This document shows positions 32,893-43,100 of a DNA stretch of 64,000 bases, one piece after another. A program made the translations under genes and the position numbers. Each line of letters begins with the position of its first letter. Position 1 is the stretch's first letter. The notes under the pieces were generated by a model. It searched no databases, was not told the origin of the DNA, and saw nothing but the letters and a program-made list of their open reading frames with translations. Origin of the DNA: Alloteropsis semialata (taxonomy: Eukaryota; Streptophyta; Magnoliopsida; Poales; Poaceae); the NCBI GenBank assembly GCA_004135705.1, contig CM014273.1:48090085-48154084 (forward strand). Reading direction: 5' to 3'.

Positions 32893-34579
32893 ATGAACCT
32901 CGTTCGCGGATTCGTGAAGCAAGCAAAGAAAATGAAAGGGTCAAGTTCGAGAAGGAGCCGACACTCCGGGAGCACTGAGTTGATCTCCTCCAGCACGGAG
33001 ATCATGGACTCAGCCGGTGGCTCTGAAGAGAGGATGGGCAGCCAACACTCCATGGAGATCTCCGAAGATCAGTACTACTACACCGGGGCTGGTGCCACAT
33101 CCGCAGGAGGCGGAGGTGGCGGCAGCAATGGAGATGGTAACGGGGATAGCTCCAGCAGCAACCACAATGAAGACGACCCTCGCCCAGCGTTCATCTCCGA
33201 CGACCAACTCAACATCGACGAAGGCTACGAAACAGAAGCGTATCAAATTCTCTTGGGTCGCGCTTTTGATCACACACGTGTGTTCATGAGCGAACTCATG
33301 GAGAAATCAGGTATGGCCATTGACTTTGAAAATGTTTGGAGTGCAGTGGGTTGGTCGGATTTTGCGCGTATTCATGAGGATGGGTGTCGTTTGTTAACAA
33401 TCCAATTTCTTGCTACTTTGAGAAAAGGTGAGGAGGGGATTACTTTTTGCTTTTTAAGGGAAGAGTATTTCGTCTCTTGGAGGCAGCTTAGTACCTATTT
33501 GGGTTTTAGCAAGCGCTGTAGCTTGGAGGTTGATAAAGTTTCGAGGCTTTTTGTTAGAGAGTCTTTTTGGCGGGACATCTCGGGTATCACTGATGGCACT
33601 CCCCCTAGAACAAGCCACATTCATAACCCCACTCTTCGTTTTATGCACCGCTGGATTGCCATGACTCTTTTCCCTCGAAATGATCTTCGTACCGTTCGTA
33701 TTGATGAATTGAAATTATTGTATGCGATAGTTAAGAAGATAAAAAATCTCACCGGTTGTCTTTATGATTGATCAATGGATGGGTGTTTTTAAGAGGCAAG
33801 GTCCCATTGAGTGTACTTCTTTGGTTACTCGCATTTTTGAGTCAATGGGCCTTTTAGATAATTACCGAGTCGAGTTCGTTCCGCAGCCTCGCCCAACTCT
33901 AGATGAATCTCATTTCATTCAGAGTCACCTTGTTACTCATGCTGTAGACCAAAAGCTTGTTATGGTTTATCATAATAGCACAACCAGAATTCCGTTGCCA
34001 GCACCAGAATACTGGTTGTACAGATGCAAAACACTTTTGTTGGAGTTGCAACAGGAAGGCAGGCAAAGCGTGACAGGAAGGGTGACAAGAAGCATGTCTC
34101 GACGGGGAGAAGCCGCAGTGCCGCAATCCCAAGGAGCATGGGAACCTCCAACTCCACCATACATACCAGAAGGATCAAACTGGGAGCAGCCACAGCCGCC
34201 CCCACCATATATGGCGGGAGGTTCGGGATGGCAGGAAGCCCCGCAAGCCCAATGGAATCCCCAAGACACGCACTATCATCAGTCGTCCAGCTCAAGTGGC
34301 GGTCCTCCTCCGTTCGACGCTCGACGTTCCTTCTCAGCAAGGGACTGGTGCAGCAGCATGGACGGGTTATCCAACCGCATGGGAATCCTGGAGGTAACCA
34401 CGCATCGCATTGATGATACATTAACCCATCATGTGCAGCGGTCACAGGCATGGTGGGATCAGTCAGTACAACACTACAACACCCTGCAGAATAGCATCCA
34501 GGCGGGCAACCAGAACTTAAATGCATACCTTCGGTCCCAAGGGTTTGACCCGAATGACCCTCGCTATCGCCAGCAGTAA
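32893..34579 (+). pseudogene. Athila-ORF1-family-like protein, split by a frameshift
   Basis: ATG 32893 opens 292 codons to TGA 33769. A second frame, open from upstream of ATG 33764, runs to 34579. Conserved-looking sequence crosses from one to the other at an A6 run (33739-33744), so a single protein of about 560 residues was split by one inserted or lost base. The N-terminus is basic then Ser/Gly/Asp-rich. The middle (33230-33960) has a folded domain with IHNPTLRFMHRWIAMTLFPRND and IDELKLLYAIVKKIK, resembling the ATHILA ORF-1 family. The C-terminal 250 residues are Pro/Gln/Ser-rich, ending in a helical segment. The function of this family is unknown. Confidence 0.6.
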
Positions 34580-35845
34580 GAAGTCCAGCTTGGGGGAGGA
34601 CCTCCGCACAGGTAAGTTTATCCGACCATGTCCTTTATTGTTTTTCTTTTGATTTTCATATAGGGTAGTAAAAAAAACTTGTCCTTGTATGGAAATGATG
34701 AATTTTTGCTATGACCTTCCCCTATTATGCAAGTCTCAATAAGGCAGTCATTTGTGTCTTGAATTTGTTGGCTTAAATTAATGACTTCCTTGGAAACTTA
34801 AAACTTGTGGGTAGCAAATGCTAAATCTGATTCTAGGTTGTTGGGGGCTATGATATAATAAGCTAGAATTGCTTTATCTACCCAAGTTGAACTTGATCCC
34901 AGAGTTTTTAAAAAAAAAGAATAAAATTCTAAGCTCCTCGAGTGAAGAGTGAAAATCCTACCACAGCCTCTCATTCCAGCCACTTACAAAAAAGCATGTG
35001 CAGTTGTTTTGAGTTTTGTCAAGTTCATTGTGATCTTTGTAAGATTTACTTCATGCTCTTAAAATCGGAGTCACGTACACACCACATATATGCTAAACTT
35101 CTATTCTGGAAGTAAAGCACAACATGCCTATCATTTACCTACCAGAATAAAATGCTCCAAAGAAAAGGGACTTCTCTCCAAAAAAAATATTTCCAGGTGT
35201 AAGGCTTGGGCTCCCTATGCTTATGTTAAGAAAAAAAATGTACACGTGTGTAGTCCATGAAAAAAAAGGGGAGCCAAGCTTTATAACAAATTTCCTAAAG
35301 GAAAGAAATTTCCTAAAGGAGTTTATTTTCCACTACCACATATCCACACTTGCACACTTCGATTTGAGTGTATGATTTAATTCTTCATTGATCCTGGGTT
35401 TGACTCAACAAAAGAAGCAATGCATGTGTGAAACAAAAGTTTCCCGTTTATGAACCCCACTTGTTATGCTATTGAGGGAAATTTGAGAGGAGTGATGGGG
35501 AGGATTCATACACCTATGAGAGACTTGAGAGAGTCACTTGAGGAGCCTTGTTTTCTTTTGCAAAAGTTTCTTTAAAAACCTCCGGTGAAAAGGTGGAATG
35601 AAGGTGTGGGAGCATTCTTGCTAAGTTGTTCTGGCTTTCAACTGCTCATGATGAAGAAAAGCTAAGAAGCCCCATAAGTGGCAAGGTAAAAAGGGATGAT
35701 TTGATCTTTGCCAGCTTATTCAAGCTATGAAATGTTTCCTTATTGACATTATATCTTTTGGGAAGCAAGCAGAATCTGATCCAATAGTTTCTAACTCTCC
35801 AAAGCTTTGCTCGGGGACGAGCAAAGGTCGTAGCTTGGGGGTGTT
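34580..35845 (+). other. 3' non-coding region and purine tract of the Athila-like element
   Basis: AT-rich, no ORF. It ends with GGGGACGAGCAAAGGTCG (35814-35831) and then AGCTTGGGGGTGTT, the conserved block and purine tract that precede the 3' LTR in plant gypsy elements. A similar AGCTTGGGGGAGG lies at 34588. Confidence 0.7.
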
Positions 35846-37479
35846 TGTTGGCGCTTGTAAAGTCATGAATATCTTGTAACGTCAACATGATAAAATAAAA
35901 TAAACTAGCAATAATTAGTAGGATTTGGTTTTAAATAACATAGTTCCACTTGTACATTGAGATTATTTGGTTGCAGGAGATATGGGCCAAAAGATGAAGC
36001 AAAACAGGACAAAGCCCAGGTGGCACGACCTTCCCTGGTCGGTCGACCTGGCTTGGTGACAAATTGAGCCCAACTTCGGCCATGCAAACGAAGCACAAGC
36101 ACATGTCATCCAAAGCGTTGAATCAATGACGGTTACATCCAAGGGATGACAAGGAGGATAAGGAGAAGCACATGGATTGATGGACCCACATGAGAATCAA
36201 GATTTACTCCTAGAGTATATACCCAGCTTCCAAGTGTACCAGGCCCATATTGCAGACACTCAGAAGAAGAACGAGACAAGAAGCTCCTGGACCAGGTCGG
36301 CCGACCGGGCTGGGTCGGCCGACCCAGTCTCAAGGCCGTTGAGCCTCCGCCTTCTATCACGCGTCAACACCGCCTCCAGAAGATCATCCACACCGTGCAC
36401 ATCTTCAGTCGGTGCATCTGAGGGTCGGGCGACGTCAAGGAGTCGGCCGACTCGGGAGTGGGTCCACTCATCCTCAACCGCTTTGTACCGGCCCTGAACC
36501 GCCTCCTAGTGCTATAAATAGATGGCCATCGCCTCCTATACAATACACACCAGAAGGAAGAGCTCCATTAGCTACAAGTTATAGTCTTAGTTAGAAGTGA
36601 AGTAGTTATGGGAGTTGAGCTTCTACGGGTTTCTGAAGGAGTCTTGGTAAGCCTAGAGCTCAGTTATCTTTTATCCTCTACTTATTTGTAAGACTTAGAG
36701 CTTTAATAGAAATGCTATCCTGCTTATATTACTTGACTTATAGTCTTGTGTGTTCATCATATGAGATGTATGTCTTGCACCTTAGTCTACCTGATACATG
36801 TTATGGCAATGGCCCAGTGTACCGCAAGGTTGCTCTGTCTAGGTGGAAAATAGATAGAGTTGTATTTTATATAGTAAGCGTGGTGTTTGGTATATGGAAT
36901 AACATTGGGGATACCCTTCCCCACATATTAAGAGGTAGGCGGCAGGTGGTGACAGCCCTATCCGTCCCTTGCAATCCTCGCCGTTTGGGTTCGGGCGTTT
37001 GTAGGCCTTTGTGATAAACATTGTGACAGTACCCTTGGATGAGGGGATCCCACGACTCCTCGATTTGTCCTCTAACATGAGTCCCTTACTAAGCTTGTAT
37101 AGGATACACTTGTAATGAATGTAACCCTTATGTAGGAAGCACATAGAATCCCTAGTTCTCTTTTAGGACCTTCATATTGACTAGACTTATATAATGAGCA
37201 ATGAAATCTTCTGTGTGTCACCATCCCAAATTCTTCCTATCATGTTATCTCCTGTTCTAGTCTTGGTATGTTGATTGTGATATAGTTGATGCATTGGAAG
37301 ACATAGTACTTTGCCATACGCTTTCCCTGAGGAATTAAATACGATACTCTGGAATACTCCCGGGTGAAATGCTACAATGTACTTCTGTGCACTTGCAGAA
37401 CTTATGTAATGCTAAGATTTATATTAAGGCATCTCTAGTGCCATCACTCATGTAGTGGTGACGTTAAGAAATGCCAACA
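35846..37479 (+). repeat. Athila-like element 3' LTR
   Basis: 1634 bp. Palindrome pairs at 36020/36038, 36296/36314 and 36424/36442 keep the 18-bp spacing; the first pair is degraded (GTGGCACGAC and GTCGGTCGAC). Confidence 0.93.
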
Positions 37480-37484
37480 ATATG

Positions 37485-37545
37485 TGTAGCGAGGAGCACA
37501 GTTAATCTCATCTACAGGCTCGGGCTTTGGCTCAAGTAGCCCCTG
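37485..37545 (-). pseudogene. Fragment of Tat antisense exon between the two nested elements
   Basis: 61 bp of Tat sequence isolated between the ATATG and CCCTG insertion sites. Its minus frame (GLLEPKPEPVDEINCAPRY) continues from 57709 upstream and into 29411 downstream without a stop. Confidence 0.65.
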
Positions 37546-38286
37546 TGTAACACTCAAAATCCATCACATAAATCTTAATCAACCCTTGTGTTTTTCTTTT
37601 AGGGTTTAAATAATTTTTTCTTTGTTTAATTAAAACATTGGCCTTAATTATTCAAATGATACTCGAATTAATTTTAGAATCAATAAGTGTTTGTTTGCAT
37701 TCATGCCGTTTGCATCTGTGTTTTGTTTGAGTTTGGGTTTGAAATCCAAATCCTATCCAGAGTTCAAATCCCAGTTCAAATTCCTATTCAAATCAAACTT
37801 CAAATCCTCAAATAAATCCAAAAGCCTTAATCCTTTTCTCTTCTTCCCTTTCAGCCCAAACCGGCTTTCTCTCCACTTTTGGCCCAAAACAGCCGGCCCA
37901 ACTTTTCTCCCTCCCTTCCCTTCTCGCGCGGCCCGAAAGCCCGCATAACCAGCCCACCGGCCCAGCAACACCTCCCCCTCTCTCAGTCACCGACGGATGG
38001 ACCCCACCCGTCAGCTCCTTCTTCCTCATCTCTCCGGCTCTCTTCTTTTCCGACCGGAGCAGCCCCCATGGCGAGCCCGAGTTCGCCGCCCGTCCTTCTC
38101 CCTCGCCCGCTCGCTCCCCCTTCCCACTTGCGCCTCCATTCAATGCGCAGTGGCGCACTCGCAAGACCCCCCACCTCCTCCACCCGCAACGGCCGCCCAC
38201 CGAGCTCCACCGTGGCCTTCAATGGACCGGCCGCCGCCGCCCTCGATTCCTCTCCCTCGGACGCCCCCGCTCCCCCTCTCGGCACC

Positions 38287-38293
38287 TATATAA
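38287..38293 (+). promoter_or_regulatory. TATA box in chromovirus LTR1
   Basis: TATATAA within a GC-rich region. The equivalent in LTR3 is at 55602-55608; in LTR2 it falls in the gap. A strong splice donor (ACTG/GTGAGC) follows at 38442/38443. Confidence 0.65.
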
Positions 38294-39086
38294 GCCGCAG
38301 CTCTCCACCCCGAGCATCCCCGTCTCATTCCCGCTCCAAACTCTCCACCAGAGCCCCCGCCCAACCTCGCCGGAATTCGCCGACCGCCCCTCTCGCCGTC
38401 GGACCCCTCTCCGGCGCTCCTCCGACGACACCAAGCCCACTGGTGAGCTTCCCGTGCTCCCATCTCTCTCCCCGTCCTATCCCTGTCGCTTCCCGTGGTC
38501 TGTAGCGCCGAAACCGAGATGCGCCGGCGAGGTTCCGCCGCGCCCAAGGGCGGCGCCGCCCCTGTCACCGCCGCCGGCGACCCAAAGTCCCATCTGCCGT
38601 CCATTTTCAATCCGACGGCTTAGATCAGATTCAACCCGAAGTCAAAACAGCCGAATACCGGTCAACACTGGTATTTTTGCAAAAGAGCCCCTGCACTTTC
38701 GGCAAATCAACCCGCAGTCCACATCCTATACAAAATAATCATAACCATGCCCTTTCTTTTTCTGTTTAAGCCCCTGCTCTTTCCAATAATAGAACCCGCC
38801 GTCCACCTTGGCCTTTTTGCAAGTTAAACCCTGAGTTCTTATGTGTATTTATGTTTTAGTCCTCGGTTTTATTACAAAACAACCCGAAAACATAGGTTTA
38901 TTTGCATATTAGCCCCTGAACCTTGTAATTAGTGTATCTTCGCCGTTTTAAATCCGTTTTGGGCGATTTTCGCGTTCACGCGATCGTCTCTGCGTAACCT
39001 TTAGTTCTAGGTGTTTGTTTTGTTCTTTTGGTACTGTTTGTTGTACTGTTTTATTTATTTTGTTGTATGCTTGTGTGATCGTGTAG

Positions 39087-40136
39087 ACGTCCCGTTCGAG
39101 GAAGGCCAGGAGCAGCAGATCGAAGAAGAACAGCAGTTTGTAGAGGAAGGCAAGTGGCCTCCTTCTTCATATTCTTCAACCCAGTAACAGCATTTTAATC
39201 ACATTTACTTTTATGTATTGCATTAATTTGATGGGATGCCTATTCATAGGATATACCTAGTTTTTATTCCCTCAACCTTGATACACCGGGTTTAATAATC
39301 CTTGATGGGTAGAAATGCTTAGTTGCTTAATCTTGGGATGGTAATATCAAACTTTTGAATATGATAACATGGTTTTATTTGTTGCTATGCTTGGTTAATT
39401 ACAAGATTATCTTGATTAAATGGAACATGGAGAACCACCCAAGAAAACAGTGCAACCACAGTGTTATATGGCTCTAACCTTAGCTGATTAATTAGACTTG
39501 GGGTTGACTAGTGGCCTTACCGAAAGGGCAAGGAGGGGGACGGTGAAGGGATCATAGCCCGGTCCTCTTGGAGGAGTAGCCTTTGCTAAGGTACGGCCTC
39601 ATTAGGGAGGGTTATGGACCTCACCGCGGCCGAAACTCTAGCGGGCTGCTAGTTTAGCTTTGAGTCTTTGTAAAGGCTTCGTAGTGAACCCCTAGCCACT
39701 CACCTCGGAAGTGTTTAAGGGCCTTGCAAACCCGGGCGACATGGGGAACACGAGCTGTGGGTAAAGTGTACAACCTCTGCAGAGTGTCAAACTGATATAT
39801 CAGCCGTGCTCACGGTTAAGAGCGGCTTGGACCCTCACATGATAATTGAACCTAAATATGATATTAAATTGTGGTTCCTTGGTTTTTGGAATAATTTGTG
39901 GGTTCTCTCTTGCTTAATTGGGTTGGTATAAACTTATACCTAGTAAATAGGTGCTCGCTAATAAAATATGACCAACTAAAAATGCTAACCGCTGTAAGCC
40001 TTTAAACCTCTCTTGATGGCCTTGCATTTTCCCCCGCTTGCTGAGTACCAACCATAAGTGTACTCACCCTTGCTAAAACTGCTGTTCAGAAAAAAATGAG
40101 GACGTGGAGTACTTCAGTGACTTCGAAGAGTTCTGA
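39087..40136 (+). other. Acidic exon-like pair inside LTR1
   Basis: 39087-39149 follows an acceptor GTGTAG and ends at AG/GCAAGT, the consensus of GC-AG introns. 40090-40136 follows TGTTCAG and ends in TGA. Joined in phase they encode a Glu/Asp-rich tail. Equivalents occur at 47478-47540 and 48481-48527 in LTR2, and 56403-56465 and 57410-57456 in LTR3. The upstream donor at 38442 also joins in phase, but no start codon follows the TATA box in that frame. Confidence 0.4.
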
Positions 40137-40387
40137 GGCTTTGCGTCAACCAGTCAAGCCTGTGGAGAAGTCGTGAAGCTTCTTTCGTTTTAGGTTGTCG
40201 GTGAAACGGTTAAGACCTTCGTGTCTGTTATCGCTGAGTGTAATAAAAGTTATGTACTCTCTTTTGTTCGTTTTGAACATTGTCTTATGATATTTTCACT
40301 GATGACGTCAACATATGTGTGAGAACGGATCCTGGCACACATATGCTATGCATTCGGTTTTGTCCTCAAAATCGGGTGTGACAGAAG

Positions 40388-40399
40388 TGGTATCAAAAC
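40388..40399 (+). promoter_or_regulatory. Primer-binding site, internal region A
   Basis: TGGTATCAAAAC, initiator Met tRNA type with changes; four bases after LTR1. Internal B has TGGTATCAAAGC at 48780-48791. Confidence 0.75.
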
Positions 40400-40583
40400 T
40401 GTGTTGACTGTAGGACGCAAGCCTAGGTAGAAATGGTCGAAAATAGGACTTACTATCTTAGCAAGCCTTATCTGCTTTTTCATTTGTCCTTGTTCCTTAT
40501 AAAAACTTATTTTATTTCTTGTTCTTTATCAAAACTCTGTCTCTTTTTGAGCTTGTTCTCAGCTTTCTTTCTTGCTCTGTCAG

Positions 40584-41642
40584 ATGGTCAGGACTAAGAG
40601 GACTGCTCGCAAAAGCACCGGAGGACGGATTCGTATTGCTCCTGCTCAGCCTGCTTCCCCGGTCCCACCCGTGGAGGAAGAAGAGCCAGAAGAGCTCTAC
40701 TACTTCGTTGAGATGGAGGATGGCCGCATCATGGAGGTCGGCCCAGATGGGAATCTGGTGACCCCGGTAGGATCACCGGCACCAGCAGCTGAAGAACCGC
40801 CAGTTGTACCTGCTCCAGAAGCTCCGGCACCTGCTGCAGCTGGTGGAGGCGATCCGGATGACTCCGGAGATGATGATGACGACGACGACAACGACGCCGA
40901 TGGTGCCAATGGTCTGGGCAATGGCCATGGCAATGGCAACGGCAACGGCAACGGCAACGGCAACAATGATGGTGGAAACCAGGGTGATGGTCCTGAAGCA
41001 GCCATACCGACTTGTGAGACTCGCACCTCCGTCAACGAGTCCGGCTACTTCTCCAGGCTGCTCCAAGATGTACTACAGGAGCTTGGCAACACGGTGCAGC
41101 CGCTCTACGTCACCCAGCGCGTCTCTCCCCCGACACTCGACAGCTACTACATCACCCGGGTCCATATCCGGGAGCGCCCTGAGGTTTCCGGTGGCATGAG
41201 GACTCGTTCGTCGCACGACTCCACTACACCTCATGCTACCTATGCTGCCTCAGTGAGTGCCGCTGCCAGGAGGGCACTGTGGTCACTCTGCTACACCCAC
41301 CGCTTGGAGTTGAGCACCACCGAGTACCGTCACCTTCCTCGCCGTATCAGTGGCACAGAGGAGACAGTTGTGATGCTGGGAGAGCCTGATGAGCCTCGCA
41401 TCAACAACCTTGCCCAGGTTGTCGCAGGGCTCAACACTGATCTGGAGGGTGCCACTACAGAGCTTATCCAGACCCATGAGGAGCTGATGGACGCCCACGC
41501 CAGGATTGCTCAGCTTGAGGCCCAGCTTGCAGGAGTGGAGCCACCCGAGGAGACGGATGACTTCCACTGCCCTTCAGACTCTCCTCCCCGCAAGAGGCTT
41601 CGCTACGGCGAACCAGGCTCCAGCACTGGTCTTCTTGGTTAG
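40584..41642 (+). CDS. Chromovirus accessory ORF with histone H3 tail-like N-terminus (copy A)
   Basis: 352 codons, intact. I chose ATG 40584 over the in-frame ATG at 40572 because it directly follows a polypyrimidine tract and acceptor-like TCTGTCAG, and because the protein then starts MVRTKRTARKSTGG. Histone H3 starts MARTKQTARKSTGG: 11 of the first 13 residues after Met match, with K4, K9 and S10 kept. Then come a Pro/Glu linker, a run of Asp (about residues 99-106), a Gly-Asn repeat, a conserved middle domain (about 140-235, YITRVHIRERPEVSGG, AARRALWSLCYTHR) and a predicted coiled coil (about 265-325). Not related to gag or pol. Function unknown; a chromatin-facing role is inferred from the N-terminus. 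Confidence 0.85.
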   Translation: MVRTKRTARKSTGGRIRIAPAQPASPVPPVEEEEPEELYYFVEMEDGRIMEVGPDGNLVTPVGSPAPAAEEPPVVPAPEAPAPAAAGGGDPDDSGDDDDDDDNDADGANGLGNGHGNGNGNGNGNGNNDGGNQGDGPEAAIPTCETRTSVNESGYFSRLLQDVLQELGNTVQPLYVTQRVSPPTLDSYYITRVHIRERPEVSGGMRTRSSHDSTTPHATYAASVSAAARRALWSLCYTHRLELSTTEYRHLPRRISGTEETVVMLGEPDEPRINNLAQVVAGLNTDLEGATTELIQTHEELMDAHARIAQLEAQLAGVEPPEETDDFHCPSDSPPRKRLRYGEPGSSTGLLG

Positions 41643-41896
41643 GATCATAGGATGCCTACCATGAGTTGTCTCGATAGATCCGTTCCTGTGAGAACGCACG
41701 ATGTAATAATGAATGCTGTTTGAATAAATGTTTGATTTGGAGTTTATGTTTTGTCTGGGATGTTTTGTGGAGTGATGGCCACAAATGCATCAATAAAATA
41801 ATTAAGTTAAAGTTTGTTTTAGTTCCAATCTCGGCTTTGTTCTATCTACCTTTATCAGTTGTTCAATCTTATCTGAAGCAATCTTCTAACAATCAG

Positions 41897-43100
41897 ATGG
41901 TAAATACCAGGAGAGGCGGAGGACAGGATATTCCAAGTGTCCGACGTGCTCATATAATCAACCAACAGAATCAAGCACCACCTCCACCTCCAAATCCAGC
42001 CATGGAACAATTCTTGGCAGCTCAGATGCAGTTGCTCCAAGACCTCACCAACACCGTGCAAAATATGCAAGCTCAACAGAACCAACCACCGCAACAGCTA
42101 CCCCCTCAGCCTAGAAACAAGCATCGGGAGTTTATGAGCCACCAACCACCAACTTACTCACACTCGGTGGATCCCTTGGATGCTGATGACTGGCTGAAGA
42201 TCATCAGTAAGAAGCTCGATATAACTCAGTGCAATGACCGTGAAAAGGTCTCGTACGCTGCAGGACGACTTGAAGGATCTGCATCTGACTGGTGGGATGC
42301 TTACGTCGCCGCACATGCTGATGCCAACACTATTACTTGGGTGGAATTTTGTGATAGCTTCCGCTCACACCACATTCCAGCTGGTGTCATGAAGCTCAAG
42401 AAGAATGAATTTCTGGCTTTGAAGCAAGGCAGTATGTCGGCCAGTGAGTACCGGGATAAGTTCACTCAGTTATCCCGCTACGCACCAAATGAAGTCGACG
42501 ATGATGAGAAGAAACAAGATCGCTTTCTGGATGGCCTGATCGGACCACTGAAATATCAACTGCAAAGCCATACCTTCCCGAACTTCCAGAAGCTTCTAGA
42601 TAAAGCTATTGGTCTCGAGAATACTCGGAAGGAACTTGGCGAAAAGAAGCGAAAGTTCCAATCTCAGGGACAATCCAACACAATAACCGCCCTCGTTATA
42701 ACTCGCAGCAGGGATTTCAGTTTCGCTCCGGAGGACAAGGGAATTATCAACAGAATAAACAATTCCAGCACTCCTCTCAGCAGTCGCCGCGCTTCAATCA
42801 ACAAGTACAGCGTACCCCTAACCACCAGCAGAACCGCTCTGGCAATGCCACAGGTGCACCAGTGCGTACTAATCCAGTCACACCGGTCCAACCTAATGGT
42901 TGTTTCAAATGTGGTGAAGTGGGGCATTACGCCAATAACTGCCCCAAGCGCAACATGCAGACGCCTCAGAAGAACAATGTTCAGAGGTCTGGCCAGCAAT
43001 CGTCCCAAGCACGCAATGGGAATCAGAACTCTCAGGGCAATAAAGGCCAGCAAAACTTCATGCGTGGTAGGGTGAACCACGTGACGGCCGAATCAGCTCA
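41897..43100 (+). pseudogene. Chromovirus gag, copy A (frameshift)
   Basis: ATG 41897 (MVNTRRGGGQD) again follows an acceptor-like CAATCAG. Gag domain 42130-42660 includes DPLDADDWLKIISKKLD, GSASDWWDAY and FRSHHIPAGVMKLKKNEF. The frame changes near 42670-42690, after which the Gln/Asn-rich tail and the CCHC zinc knuckle (CFKCGEVGHYANNC, 42904-42945) lie in the next frame and run on into pol. The same shift is present in copy B. Confidence 0.85.

Larger units (their letters stand above)
29412..37479 (+). mobile_element. Athila-like gypsy element without pol, ATATG duplication
   Basis: LTRs of 1644 and 1634 bp (TGTTGGCGC...ATGCCAACA), target duplication ATATG at 29407-29411 and 37480-37484, primer site TGGCGCCGTTGCCGGGGA at 31064 and purine tract GCTTGGGGGTGTT before the right LTR. 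The 4.8-kb internal region has a shortened gag frame (31231-31746) and a large ORF split by a frameshift (32893-34579), but no protease, RT, RNase H or integrase. It is therefore a large non-autonomous element that must move in trans. LTRs are highly similar, so it is much younger than the Tat host. Confidence 0.93.
37546..40383 (+). repeat. Chromovirus LTR1
   Basis: 2838 bp, TGTAACAC...GGGTGTGACA. GC-rich promoter part at 37900-38600, then a 2-kb AT-richer downstream part containing exon-like acidic segments (39087-39149, 40090-40136). Confidence 0.93.

Noticed and set aside
37808..38610. Several overlapping 90-200 codon frames in the GC-rich part of LTR1 (and the same in LTR3)
   Set aside because: Open on both strands because of GC content. 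Pro/Ser/Arg-rich, and indels between LTR1 and LTR3 shift them, so they are not conserved as proteins.
40700..41066. Long minus-strand frames opposite the H3-mimic ORF
   Set aside because: Shadows of the + ORF. Their Pro/Leu and Ser runs mirror the Asp and Gly-Asn repeats of the real protein.
42660..42700. Programmed frameshift between the two gag frames of the chromovirus
   Set aside because: No clear slippery site was seen, the shift falls in mid-gag rather than at a gag-pol border, and an amber in pol shows decay; a shared mutation is simpler.
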